Source of the DNA: Campylobacteraceae bacterium
GTDB taxonomy: Bacteria > Campylobacterota > Campylobacteria > Campylobacterales > Arcobacteraceae
Assembly (NCBI GenBank): GCA_013373175.1
Contig: JABXII010000016.1
Location: 164,046 to 228,045 of the forward strand
DNA length: 64,000 bases
Direction: 5' to 3'
Numbering within the stretch: the first letter of the stretch is position 1; the number at the start of each line of letters is the position of its first letter. The translations under genes were made by a program, and so were the position numbers. A model generated the notes under the pieces. That model was given only the letters and a program-made list of their open reading frames with translations, had not been told where the DNA came from and ran no database searches. This document shows positions 36,753-45,202 of this stretch, one piece after another.

Positions 36753-37391
36753 ATGGATTTAAACAATATTCTTACCTTTGTTGCAGTTGCAACTTTGCTG
36801 GTTATTTCACCAGGTCCAAATGGGTTCCTTATTGCTAAAACAGTTCTTTTGTCTGGTCATAGAGCAGGTTTAGCAAATGTTGCTGGCTTTGTTGCTGCAT
36901 TTTATGTTCATGGAACTTTGTCTATCTTTGGTATTTCTATTCTTTTAGTACAATCAGCCCATGCTTTTTTTATATTTAAAATGTTAGGTGCTACTTATTT
37001 AATTTGGATTGGTTTAAAGGCATTAAAAAATGCCATAAGTCAAAACTCAATGACAAAAAATAAACTTGCAGATAAACAGCAAAAATTAATATCAATAAAA
37101 GGTGCTTTTATTGAAGGCTTTTTGACTAACACCCTTAATCCAAAAGTCTCTATATTTTATCTTGCTGCTTTTCCACAGTTTATACCTTTGGATGGAAGTG
37201 CCCTAAGTGCATATTCTCTTGTCACTGCTCATTCATTAGTGAACCTTATATGGTTCTCAGCTATGGTATTTACTTTAAATAAAGTAAAAAGAGCTACCAA
37301 GCACCCTAAATTTAAAATCTGGTTAAACTCAATAACAGGTATTGTATTTATTGGCTTTGGTACTAAATTAGCTCTTACAAAAAGTAGCTAA
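36753..37391 (+). CDS. LysE-family transporter
   Basis: A 212-residue inner-membrane exporter of the LysE/RhtB family. The N-terminal signature VISPGPNGFLIAKTVLLSGH is present, as is GFLTNTLNPKVSIFYLAAF, with six hydrophobic helices in all. It exports amino acids or related small molecules; substrate unknown. Confidence 0.92.
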   Translation: MDLNNILTFVAVATLLVISPGPNGFLIAKTVLLSGHRAGLANVAGFVAAFYVHGTLSIFGISILLVQSAHAFFIFKMLGATYLIWIGLKALKNAISQNSMTKNKLADKQQKLISIKGAFIEGFLTNTLNPKVSIFYLAAFPQFIPLDGSALSAYSLVTAHSLVNLIWFSAMVFTLNKVKRATKHPKFKIWLNSITGIVFIGFGTKLALTKSS

Positions 37392-37430
37392 TAAATACAT
37401 GAATAACTTTAAAATAATAAGGAAAGAACA

Positions 37431-38054
37431 ATTACAAAACAACAAGATTTAATAGAACAATCTCAAATAACTCAATCCCATTATCATTTCAAAATGTTCA
37501 AACCATATGGTTGTGTAAGTCAATTTAGACCAAAACCAAGAAAGAACAAAAATTTATTAGGTGACTTTTATAGTTTTCCAGAAGATACTATGGCAATAGG
37601 AAGATTAGATTTAGATTCAGAAGGTTTACTTTTACTTACAACTGATGGGATGGTAAGTTACAAAGTAAGAGATAAAAGTGTTGAAAAAGAATACTATGTT
37701 CAAGTAGATGGAATCATCACAGATGAAGCAATAAAAAAAATGAAAAATGGTCTTGAAATTGTACTAAAAGGTGATAAGTATATGACTCTTCCTTGTAAAG
37801 CAAGAAAAATAGAAGGTGAACCAACTTTGCCTTCCCGTGGTCGTAATATTCGTAAATCAAAGCATGGGCCAACTTCTTGGGCTTCTATTACTGTTTGTGA
37901 GGGAAAGTTTCGACAAGTGCGAAAGATGACAGCTGCTGCTGGTTTTCCTACCTTACGATTAGTTAGAGTTCGTATTGGAAATATCCATCTTGGAAACTTG
38001 CTTCCAGGTGAAGTGATTACTTTAGACAACCTAGATGAAGCACTTACTTGCTAA
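37431..38054 (+). CDS. RluE/RsuA-family 23S/16S rRNA pseudouridine synthase, with probable ATT start
   Basis: The first ATG in frame (37494) falls inside the conserved first strand; the reading HYHFKMFKPYGCVSQF shows that strand starts before it. Upstream there is no ATG, GTG or TTG in frame. There is an ATT at 37431 placed 4-7 bases after AAGGAAAG, giving a 207-residue protein. The catalytic Asp lies in MAIGRLDLDSEGLLLLTTDG (GRLDxxTxGL motif). The C-terminal signature is GKFRQVRKMTAAAGFPTLRL. It isomerises a uridine in ribosomal RNA. If the ATT is not used, translation starts at 37494 and the first strand would be shortened. Confidence 0.88.
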   Translation: MTKQQDLIEQSQITQSHYHFKMFKPYGCVSQFRPKPRKNKNLLGDFYSFPEDTMAIGRLDLDSEGLLLLTTDGMVSYKVRDKSVEKEYYVQVDGIITDEAIKKMKNGLEIVLKGDKYMTLPCKARKIEGEPTLPSRGRNIRKSKHGPTSWASITVCEGKFRQVRKMTAAAGFPTLRLVRVRIGNIHLGNLLPGEVITLDNLDEALTC

Positions 38055-38087
38055 AATATGATTTATGATTTAAAAAGGGACTTGTAA

Positions 38088-38546
38088 ATGCAACAAAATG
38101 AATTAAAAGCTTTTATAAAAGAAAACTCATACTTAATACAAGAGTACATAAACTGTGTGATACTAAAAGATATAGGAACTATGTCTCATAATTTTTTTAT
38201 GAGATTGGTTGATAACTATTTTAATAAAGAAAATAAAAGAATTTCTTGTGATAATTTGACACCTGATACTTTAGTATATTTTTTATTGGCAGAGGTTTTA
38301 GGTGAAGCCAAACAAGCTTTTCCTTTCTTTAGAAAAGATACACTTACTTTAGATAATATATTCAAAGATGCAAAGGTATATTTTAACCATGTAAAATTCA
38401 CTATTGAAGGTGATACTTTCAATATCTATTTGATACAAACAAAAGCAGGGGTTAGTACATTGGAAGAAGAGATTGTAAAATACACAAAGCAGTTTCCTAT
38501 GAAAACATCTGGTTTAGAAGAGTTTATAGCTAAAAAATCTAAGTAA
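38088..38546 (+). CDS. Hypothetical protein
   Basis: A 152-residue cytoplasmic protein without a recognised family. Hydrophobic residues are spaced as in alpha-helical bundles up to residue 90, then a strand-rich end (DAKVYFNHVKFTIEGDTFNI). It is preceded by AAAGGGAC and ends 22 bases before the rhodanese gene. Confidence 0.6.
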   Translation: MQQNELKAFIKENSYLIQEYINCVILKDIGTMSHNFFMRLVDNYFNKENKRISCDNLTPDTLVYFLLAEVLGEAKQAFPFFRKDTLTLDNIFKDAKVYFNHVKFTIEGDTFNIYLIQTKAGVSTLEEEIVKYTKQFPMKTSGLEEFIAKKSK

Positions 38547-38568
38547 AAGAAATATCTAAAGGATAATT

Positions 38569-38925
38569 TTGAATGAAAATATAATCTATGCATTTATTGC
38601 GGTTATAGTATATTTTGCATATAAAAAATATACTCAATACAAGGTATTAAAACTTGTACCATCTTTACTTTCACAAGGTGGAAAGATTGTAGATGTTAGG
38701 ACAAAAGAAGAGTTTGTTTCTTCTCACAAAGATGGAAGTATAAATATACCAATAGTTTCACTTGAAAAAGAGATGATAGAATTAGACAAAAATAAACCTA
38801 TAATTCTATGTTGTGCAAGTGGTGGTAGAAGTGCATTAGCAAAACGTAAATTAATAGCAAATGGATTTGAAAATGTTCATAATGCTGGAACTTGGAAAGC
38901 TTTATTGAAAGTTGATACTTTATAA
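38569..38925 (+). CDS. Membrane-anchored rhodanese-like protein
   Basis: A 118-residue protein from a TTG start with AAAGGA 5 bases upstream; the only nearby ATG is out of frame. An N-terminal helix (IIYAFIAVIVYFAYKKYT) anchors it, followed by a rhodanese domain with VDVRTKEEFVSSHKDGSINI and the active loop CCASGGRSALAKRKL. The loop has Cys in the family position (CASGGRS). It transfers sulfane sulfur; acceptor unknown. Confidence 0.9.
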   Translation: MNENIIYAFIAVIVYFAYKKYTQYKVLKLVPSLLSQGGKIVDVRTKEEFVSSHKDGSINIPIVSLEKEMIELDKNKPIILCCASGGRSALAKRKLIANGFENVHNAGTWKALLKVDTL

Positions 38926-39672
38926 ATAACTGTATAGCAGTGTTGTTGATTGAAAGTGATTTAGTACTTTAAAGTTTTCATTTTTTTCATTACTTTTGTA
39001 TACTTCATTGAAAGTTTGACCTTGTGTATCAAGCCAATTATTTAAATCTTCAAGGCTTGAATTTTCTATACTATTTTGCTCAGATTGAGATACTTCAATA
39101 GAGATATTTTTATAGTCAACTTGATTACTTAAGTTTAATATATTTGAAGCCTCAGTGCTATTATTCTTTTCATCAATTTTATTATAACTTTGTGTGAAAG
39201 AGAATGAGATATCAATATTATATTCTCCATTTGGTGTTGAAATATTAAAGGATTTAGAAAAACCAATTTCTGTTTTATAGGTATTTCTTTCTTTTAGTAA
39301 GTCATTTTTATCAGAATCTAAAAACTCTTTTACTCTTTGGGTTTGTTCTCCTGAATTAAGCTCCTTGGCAAGACTTTCTATTTTTTCTTTAGCCTTATCA
39401 ATACTGCTGTTATCTTTATCATGGTGAAATTTCCAAAAATCGGAATCTTCTAAGGATGAACTTGAATAGGTATTTAAAATTTGTTCAAAAATCTTTTTTT
39501 CAATGAGCTTTTCTTCACTCATTTTAGACTCTTCTATGTATTCTGTAGGAAGATTGCTTATTTCAATATTATTATCACTTTTTGTAATTCCTTCAAGTTT
39601 TTCTACTTGTTTCATTTTTTGAGTCATATCATTAGTATATTGTTGTAATGAGTCTAACTGATTTATAAGCAT
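38920..39672 (-). CDS. Hypothetical acidic protein
   Basis: A 250-residue soluble protein, rich in Ser, Asn, Glu and Lys, without signal peptide. The first 130 residues are helical and charged (QLDSLQQYTNDMTQKMKQVE), followed by strands (YKTEIGFSKSFNISTPNGEY, NIDISFSFTQSYNKIDEKNN). It lacks Cys. The pattern resembles flagellar or cytoskeleton-associated proteins found in this phylum, but no family is recognised. It overlaps the rhodanese 3' end by 6 bases. Confidence 0.6.
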   Translation of the reverse strand: MLINQLDSLQQYTNDMTQKMKQVEKLEGITKSDNNIEISNLPTEYIEESKMSEEKLIEKKIFEQILNTYSSSSLEDSDFWKFHHDKDNSSIDKAKEKIESLAKELNSGEQTQRVKEFLDSDKNDLLKERNTYKTEIGFSKSFNISTPNGEYNIDISFSFTQSYNKIDEKNNSTEASNILNLSNQVDYKNISIEVSQSEQNSIENSSLEDLNNWLDTQGQTFNEVYKSNEKNENFKVLNHFQSTTLLYSYL

Positions 39673-39848
39673 ATTCTATCCTTTTAAACTATTATTAAGA
39701 ATTGTAAAATAATTTTATTTAACAAAAGCTTATAAAATTTGTCAGATTTTAGTTTTGAAATCAGAAAGTTAGAAAATGTAACTTTCATTAAAGCTAATTA
39801 TAGAATAAATGGTTAAAATTATATCCTTATAAATAGGAGACAAAAATA

Positions 39849-40295
39849 ATGAAATTAGATTTTAAATGGTCTAGATTAGAATCTTTAACTGCCTTGGAGT
39901 TATTTAATATAATAAAAGCACGTGAATCAGTATTTGTTGTAGAACAACAATGTCCTTATCAAGAGACTGATGATATGGACCTTCACTCTTGGCATCTTAT
40001 TGTTTCCATAGAAAATGAATTAGTTGCATATGTTCGTGTTGTCGATCCAAAAATCAAATATGAGCAACCTTCTATTGGACGTGTTTTAACTTTAGAAAAA
40101 TTCAGAAATCTGAAAATAGGGCGTTCATTGATGAATGAAGCTATTAGATTTACAGAAGAACAATTTCCAAATATGGGTATTAAAATTGGTGCACAAGTTT
40201 ATTTACAAAATTTTTATGAATCATTAGGTTTTGAAGCTGCATCTGAAATCTATGATGAAGATGGAATTCCTCATATAGACATGATTAAAAGATAG
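39849..40295 (+). CDS. ElaA-like GNAT acetyltransferase
   Basis: A 148-residue protein with the acetyl-CoA binding segment SIGRVLTLEKFRNLKIGRSL (the R/Q-x-x-G-x-G/A motif) and family features RESVFVVEQQCPYQETDDMD and QVYLQNFYESLGFEAASEIY that are typical of ElaA. It transfers an acetyl group to an unknown amine substrate. Confidence 0.9.
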   Translation: MKLDFKWSRLESLTALELFNIIKARESVFVVEQQCPYQETDDMDLHSWHLIVSIENELVAYVRVVDPKIKYEQPSIGRVLTLEKFRNLKIGRSLMNEAIRFTEEQFPNMGIKIGAQVYLQNFYESLGFEAASEIYDEDGIPHIDMIKR

Positions 40296-40316
40296 TAGTT
40301 TTATTTCAAAAAGAAA

Positions 40317-41210
40317 GTGAGATATGATATGAAAAAAGTTCTAATAGCAGGAGCTACAGGCTATTTAGGTGGATATATTGCAAAAGAGTTAATGAACAAT
40401 TCATATACTGTTAAAGCACTTGTTCGTAGCCTTGATAAAATAGAAGAAAAAAACATCCAAGTAAGTGAAATATTTCAAGGAGAAATAACTAAAAGAGGTT
40501 CTATAAAAGATTGTTGTAAAGATATAGATATAGTAATTTCTACAGTTGGTATAACAAGGCAAAAAGATGGTCTTACTTATATGGATGTTGATTATCAAGC
40601 TAATATGAATCTTTTAGAAGAAGCGAAGAGAAATGCAGTTAAAAAATTTATTTATGTTTCTGTATTAAATGGTGAACATCTTAAAAATTTGAAAATATGT
40701 GAAGCAAAAGAGTTGTTTGTGGAGCAACTAAAAAAATCAGGATTAGAGTATTGTATTATACGACCAAATGGATTTTTTTCTGATATGACTGAGTTTTATA
40801 TGATGGCTAAAAAAGGACGGGTTTATTTATTAGGCGATGGAAAATATCAAACTAACCCCATACATGGAGAGGATTTAGCCCAATTATGTGTAGAAGCAAT
40901 TAATGATTCTAAACAAGAAATAGAAGTGGGTGGACCTGAAACTTTGACACATGATGAGATTGCTGTAAAAGCTTTTGAAGCTTTAAAGATTGAATCTAAG
41001 ATTACGCATATCCCAAATTGGATACGTATTTCAATTTTGAAAATAGCAAGATTATTTTTAAAAGATAAAACCTATGGACCAATAGAATTTTTTCTAACAG
41101 TTATGGCAATGAATATGGTTGCACCTGAATATGGAAAGCATACTTTAAAAGAGTATTTTACAAAATTGAAAATGTCAGAAAAAGTCAATGAAAATGAGAG
41201 TTTAAAATGA
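40317..41210 (+). CDS. NAD(P)-binding SDR/NmrA-like protein
   Basis: A 297-residue atypical short-chain dehydrogenase. The dinucleotide motif is KKVLIAGATGYLGGYIAKEL, and YVSVLNG holds the region where the catalytic Tyr would lie in classical members. The start may be GTG at 40317 or ATG at 40329, the latter placing the motif at residue 2 as usual. It overlaps the DUF1566 gene downstream by 4 bases (ATGA). Confidence 0.88.
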   Translation: MRYDMKKVLIAGATGYLGGYIAKELMNNSYTVKALVRSLDKIEEKNIQVSEIFQGEITKRGSIKDCCKDIDIVISTVGITRQKDGLTYMDVDYQANMNLLEEAKRNAVKKFIYVSVLNGEHLKNLKICEAKELFVEQLKKSGLEYCIIRPNGFFSDMTEFYMMAKKGRVYLLGDGKYQTNPIHGEDLAQLCVEAINDSKQEIEVGGPETLTHDEIAVKAFEALKIESKITHIPNWIRISILKIARLFLKDKTYGPIEFFLTVMAMNMVAPEYGKHTLKEYFTKLKMSEKVNENESLK

Positions 41211-41701
41211 TTATCAAAGTGAAATTTATATTATCATTTTTTATTCTTACTACTTTTCTTTTTGCCCAATGTAATAAAGTAAATAATAAACGTTTTACAA
41301 TTATTGAAAATAAGGTATTTGATAAGAAGACAAAACTAACTTGGATGCGTTGTAGTGCTGGAAGTAAATGGAAAAAGAATATTGGCTGTACTCAAACTCC
41401 ACAAATTATGAGTTTTTATGAAGCAAAAGATTTAGAAAAAAATTTAAAAAATGCTTGGCGTCTTCCTACTTTTGATGAGTTAAGAACAATTTTTGATAAT
41501 AAGTGTGAAAAAAATGCAATCAATTCTAAATTGTTTCCTGATATAAAACTTTTATCTAACTTTGCACCTTATTGGAGTTCTACTTCAGTAGATAATTTAC
41601 CAAATCTAATTTATTATGTAGATTTTATTGATAAAACAATGGATGCACATAGCAAAGGTTTTTCAATGTTTGTTCGTTTAGTTAAAAGTGAAAATGAATA
41701 G
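41207..41701 (+). CDS. Exported DUF1566/Lcl-like protein
   Basis: A 164-residue secreted protein. The signal peptide is FILSFFILTTFLFAQ. The mature part has the Lcl (DUF1566) pattern: KTKLTWMRCSAG, WRLPTFDELRTIFD and YWSSTSVDNLPNLIYYVDF ending in FVRLVKS. Members are surface or periplasmic C-type-lectin-like domains. It is coupled to the SDR gene (ATGA) and overlaps the next gene by a few bases. Confidence 0.85.
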   Translation: MIIKVKFILSFFILTTFLFAQCNKVNNKRFTIIENKVFDKKTKLTWMRCSAGSKWKKNIGCTQTPQIMSFYEAKDLEKNLKNAWRLPTFDELRTIFDNKCEKNAINSKLFPDIKLLSNFAPYWSSTSVDNLPNLIYYVDFIDKTMDAHSKGFSMFVRLVKSENE

Positions 41702-42311
41702 ATTAATTTATATCTTTTTTTTCTTTTTTTATAGCACTATTTATGCAAACAGTGAATTATATGAATCTGATTTATATTATTTAGAGAAAAATGAAGTATT
41801 ATTATATAAAATTTTAAATTGGTGGAGCACTAAATCTCAAGAAAATAGTATTGAGTTTTGTTTTAATAATCTTAGAGTTAGAAGCAATAAAACTCTTAAT
41901 TTAGATTATGATAGAAAAACAAAAATATTGAAAATATATTTAAAAGAAGAGTTTGCTAGTTTGGTATCTATCTTTGAAAATAAGAATACATATTTAGAAA
42001 CTGATTATATAAATAGAAGCTATTTTAAAAGTTTAAAACCAGAAAATATCAAAAGAATAGATATGATTAGTTTAAACAATATTAGTTTTAGTGAATATAA
42101 AAAGATAAAAAGTATGAAGAAGAGTATTGCTTTTGAACTTGAAGGAAAAATTACAGGATTATTAGCTTATACAGGACAAGTTTCTTTGCATAAAAGTGGA
42201 GATTTTTTAAGAACTTGTCCTAATAACTCAAAAGAAAAGTTTGATATTTCTTTTAAGCTTTTAAATATAAAAACAAAAGAAATATTAGTTAAATACAATA
42301 AAAAAAATTAA
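41694..42311 (+). CDS. Exported hypothetical protein
   Basis: A 205-residue protein, with the ATG at 41694 chosen over a GTG at 41688. Signal peptide NRLIYIFFFFFYSTIYANS. The mature part has one Cys pair (FCFNNL, RTCPNNSK) and beta-rich sequence (TKILKIYLKEEFASLVSIF). No family is recognised. It overlaps the DUF1566 gene by 8 bases, so the two exported proteins are made together. Confidence 0.7.
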   Translation: MNRLIYIFFFFFYSTIYANSELYESDLYYLEKNEVLLYKILNWWSTKSQENSIEFCFNNLRVRSNKTLNLDYDRKTKILKIYLKEEFASLVSIFENKNTYLETDYINRSYFKSLKPENIKRIDMISLNNISFSEYKKIKSMKKSIAFELEGKITGLLAYTGQVSLHKSGDFLRTCPNNSKEKFDISFKLLNIKTKEILVKYNKKN

Positions 42312-42322
42312 TAAGGAAATTT

Positions 42323-42598
42323 ATGTCAAAAGTTATATTAAAAGGTTTTATTTTGGTTCCCCAATCAGAACTTGAATTAGTTAAAAAAGAGTTAATAATT
42401 CATAAAAACCTTACTTTGAAAGAGGAAGGTTGCATCACTTTTAGTGTTACAGAAAATATAGACAACCCTCTTCGTTTTGAGGTTTATGAAGAGTTTGTTG
42501 ATAAAGTTGCATTTGAAGAACATCAAAAAAGAGTTAAAGCTTCAAAATGGGGTAAAGTAACTGCAAATGTAACACGCCACTATGAAATTATTGAATAA
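42323..42598 (+). CDS. Antibiotic biosynthesis monooxygenase (ABM) domain protein
   Basis: A 91-residue protein of the dimeric alpha-beta barrel ABM family: KGFILVPQSELELVKKELI, EEGCITFSVTENIDNPLRFE and VYEEFVDKVAFEEHQKRVKA. Members oxidise quinones or aldehydes without cofactor, or only stabilise substrates. It overlaps by 19 bases a UvrA-like fragment on the other strand. Confidence 0.88.
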   Translation: MSKVILKGFILVPQSELELVKKELIIHKNLTLKEEGCITFSVTENIDNPLRFEVYEEFVDKVAFEEHQKRVKASKWGKVTANVTRHYEIIE

Positions 42599-42762
42599 AT
42601 AAAAAATCTTTTAAATAGCCTTGCGATTGTATCAAATACAAAAGAAAACTTACCAGAACCAGATACTCCTGTAACTGCAATTATTTTGTTTTTTGGAATA
42701 TCAATAGATATATTTTTAAGATTATTAGTTGTTGCATTTTTAATAACTATATTTTTATTCAT
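42580..42762 (-). pseudogene. UvrA-like excinuclease fragment
   Basis: A 60-codon ORF whose first 48 residues match the start of UvrA and UvrA2 proteins: KNATTNNLKNISIDIPKNKI, then VTGVSGSGKFSFVFDTIA. Working copies read GSGKSSLxFDTI, so the Walker Ser has become Phe. The match ends after FDTIA and the frame stops 12 codons later. The rest of the gene (about 750-900 residues) is absent, so this is a remnant. Confidence 0.75.
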
Positions 42763-43026
42763 AGTTATTAACTCTTTTTTCTTTTAGAGCATTTGAGACT
42801 TTATTTGCTAGTTCTTCAAATTTGTTTTGTTCCTCTTTAAAATTCAATATTTTATGATTTAGGTACAATATTAAAAATCAGATTTAGTAATTAAGAAAAA
42901 ATATCAAAAACTTTGTTATACTTTTTCTATTACATAAAACTTAGATTTTTAGACATTTGGTATTTTCTTAGATAATTGATTGTTCTATTGGTTTATTTTA
43001 TATAAAAACAAAACAAAAGGATAAAG

Positions 43027-43158
43027 ATGGCTAAGCCAAATTATAATTATGAGAAAAGAGCTAGAGAAATCGAAAAACAAAAGAAAAAAGAAGAAAAACG
43101 TTTAAAAAAACAAGTTAAAAAAGAAACTGATAATGAAGAATCACAAGATTCTAACTAA
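43027..43158 (+). CDS. Small charged protein (43 residues)
   Basis: Reads MAKPNYNYEKRAREIEKQKK followed by more Lys and Glu and an acidic end (TDNEESQDSN). The site AAAGGATAAAG lies just upstream. The start MAKPNYxYEKRxxE followed by Lys/Glu repeats is a short conserved hypothetical protein in many Proteobacteria. It is likely a single charged helix, with no known role. It lies 21 bases before the DUF2834 gene. Confidence 0.7.
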   Translation: MAKPNYNYEKRAREIEKQKKKEEKRLKKQVKKETDNEESQDSN

Positions 43159-43179
43159 ATATTAACTTTTAGGATATCA

Positions 43180-43497
43180 ATGAAAAAACTCTATATAGTA
43201 TTAGCTATATTAGGTTTCATATTACCTTATACACAATTTATTTCATGGTTAAGTGTAAATGGACTTGATGTAGTATTATTATTCCAAGAAATTATAGAAT
43301 CAAAGATAAGTTTATTTGCTTGGATTGATGTAGTTATCTCAGCTATTGTGTTGATTGTTTTTGTAATAGTAGAAGGAACAAGACAAAAGATGAATAGACT
43401 TTGGATACCTATTCTTGGAACATTATTTGTAGGTGTTTCTTTTGGTTTACCATTATTTTTATTAATGAGAGAGATTCAAATCGATAAGAATAAATAA
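43180..43497 (+). CDS. DUF2834 membrane protein
   Basis: A 105-residue protein with three membrane helices. It shows the family pattern YIVLAILGFILPYTQFISWL, ISLFAWIDVVISAIVLIVFV and VGVSFGLPLFLLMREIQ (ending in the LPLFLxxR motif). No function is known. Confidence 0.82.
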   Translation: MKKLYIVLAILGFILPYTQFISWLSVNGLDVVLLFQEIIESKISLFAWIDVVISAIVLIVFVIVEGTRQKMNRLWIPILGTLFVGVSFGLPLFLLMREIQIDKNK

Positions 43498-43504
43498 GAA
43501 AGAT

Positions 43505-44476
43505 ATGATACAAAAAATAAAAGATAAGAAAATGGAAAAAATAATACCTTTTATAAGTACTTGTGATAAAGAGTCTACAAACCTTTGGTTAGAACATTTA
43601 CAAGCTCATATAAGTGAATACCAAATAGTACTTTTTGAAAATCTAACGCAAGAACAAAAACTATCTTCCCAAGTTGCAATTGTAGCCAATCCAAACCCAG
43701 AAGATATAGCCCAATTAAAAAATCTAAAGTGGGTTCAAAGTTTGTGGGCTGGTGTTGAAAAACTTTTACAAGAACTTCCTCAATCTAGCTTTAAGATAGT
43801 TCGTATGACTGATCCACAATTAGCAAAAACTATGGCAGAATCAGTTTTAACATGGAGTTTATATCTACATAAGAATATGCCACTATATTTAAAGCAACAA
43901 AAACAAAAAGTATGGAAACAACATATAGAAACACTTCCAGAAGAAAAAAATATTTTAGTTTTAGGCCTTGGCAAGTTAGGTTTAGAAAGTGTAAAAAAAC
44001 TAAAAGAGAATGATTTTAGTGTATCAGGTTGGGCAAGAAGTAAAAAAAAGATTGAAGGTATTTCTACTTATTATGGAAGTGAAGGTTTACAAGAATCCTT
44101 AAAAAAAGCAGATATCGTAGTTTGTTTATTACCACTTACTAAGGAAACTAAAAACTTATTAAATAAAGAAAAATTAGATTTACTCCATAACAAAGCTTCA
44201 ATTATAAACTTTGCAAGGGGTGCAATTGTTGATTATGAGTATTTACTTGAAAAGTTAGGAAAAAAAGAATTATCCCATGCTATTTTAGATGTATTTGATA
44301 CAGAACCACTTCCTTCTAGCTCTTTAATCTGGGAAAATGAAGATATAACTGTACTTCCACATATCTCGGCTCCTACAAATATGAAGACTGCTTCAAAGAT
44401 AGCTTCAAAAAATATTTATGAATACTTTGAAAAAGGCATAATACCAATTTCTGTAGATACTAAAAAAGGTTATTAA
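43505..44476 (+). CDS. GhrA-like D-2-hydroxyacid dehydrogenase
   Basis: A 323-residue cytoplasmic enzyme, or 314 if the ATG at 43532 (MEKIIPFIS) is the start. The NAD-binding motif is ILVLGLGKLGLESVKKL, with catalytic blocks CLLPLTKETKNLLN, INFARGAIVDYEYL (Arg), and LPHISAPTNMK (His). The pattern matches the glyoxylate/hydroxypyruvate reductase A group. It reduces a 2-oxoacid with NAD(P)H. Confidence 0.9.
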   Translation: MIQKIKDKKMEKIIPFISTCDKESTNLWLEHLQAHISEYQIVLFENLTQEQKLSSQVAIVANPNPEDIAQLKNLKWVQSLWAGVEKLLQELPQSSFKIVRMTDPQLAKTMAESVLTWSLYLHKNMPLYLKQQKQKVWKQHIETLPEEKNILVLGLGKLGLESVKKLKENDFSVSGWARSKKKIEGISTYYGSEGLQESLKKADIVVCLLPLTKETKNLLNKEKLDLLHNKASIINFARGAIVDYEYLLEKLGKKELSHAILDVFDTEPLPSSSLIWENEDITVLPHISAPTNMKTASKIASKNIYEYFEKGIIPISVDTKKGY

Positions 44477-44478
44477 CT

Positions 44479-44826
44479 TTGAAGATTTCATATCATCGTA
44501 GACGTAAAATGAAAACTAGAAGAATAGCTATAAGAGAACTTCTTGATAGAGGAATTGATGACCCTAAAGAGCTTGCAGCTAAGCTTAAAGTAACAGTTCC
44601 TACTATCAAAAGAGATTTAGAAGCTATGAAAACTATGAATGAAGAGGACTTTACTTTTCAAAAGAGACAAACACCTCAAGAAATACTTGATAAAAAAGAT
44701 GAAATTTTACGAATGTTAGATGATGAAGAATATTACACTGAAAGTGGTGATATAAATATAACTAAAATCACCCAAGAACTTAAAACTAGTAGAGCTACTG
44801 TAATGTCAGTATTAAATGGTGAATAA
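44479..44826 (+). CDS. DeoR-like helix-turn-helix protein
   Basis: A 115-residue protein with an N-terminal helix-turn-helix (AIRELLDRGIDDPKELAAKL, VTVPTIKRDLEAM) and a second one at the end (NITKITQELKTSRATVMSVL). It lacks a sugar-binding domain. The start is TTG at 44479; an ATG at 44509 is possible. It follows the dehydrogenase by 2 bases. Target unknown. Confidence 0.75.
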   Translation: MKISYHRRRKMKTRRIAIRELLDRGIDDPKELAAKLKVTVPTIKRDLEAMKTMNEEDFTFQKRQTPQEILDKKDEILRMLDDEEYYTESGDINITKITQELKTSRATVMSVLNGE

Positions 44827-44909
44827 TAAAATTATAATTCAAAAGTATATTTTAAAAATAGTTTCAACTCTTTTAGTTATTTTATATATAGAAAAATAGA
44901 GGAGAAAGA

Positions 44910-45197
44910 TTGAATTTTTATAAAAAAGAAAATGAATTAGATTTTGAAATAGGAAATCGATACATTGTGATACAACGTCGATATGAATTTATTGGTGCTT
45001 TTAATGATTTACTTATTGCAATTTGGTTTTTAGTTGGAAGTTTTTTCTTTTTAAATGATGCGTTTATGGAAAGTGGCACATGGTTATTTATAGTAGGTAG
45101 TGCACAGCTTTTAATAAAACCTTTAATCAAACTTGCAAGTTTGATTCATGTATCGGGGATATACAAAGAAGAAAAAGAAAAAGGAAAAGTTAAATAG
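44910..45197 (+). CDS. YrhK-domain membrane protein
   Basis: A 95-residue protein from a TTG start with AGGAG 5 bases before it. It has the YrhK pattern: RYIVIQRRYEFIGAFNDLLI, GSFFFLNDAFMESGTWLFIV and SAQLLIKPLIKLASLIH, with two or three membrane helices. No function is known. Confidence 0.85.
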   Translation: MNFYKKENELDFEIGNRYIVIQRRYEFIGAFNDLLIAIWFLVGSFFFLNDAFMESGTWLFIVGSAQLLIKPLIKLASLIHVSGIYKEEKEKGKVK

Positions 45198-45202
45198 TAA
45201 AC

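Noticed and set aside
42776..42853. Short minus-strand ORF upstream of the UvrA fragment (EEQNKFEELANKVSNALKEK)
   Set aside because: It has only a TTG start and no ribosome site, and ends next to the fragment. It may be a gene remnant but cannot be supported.
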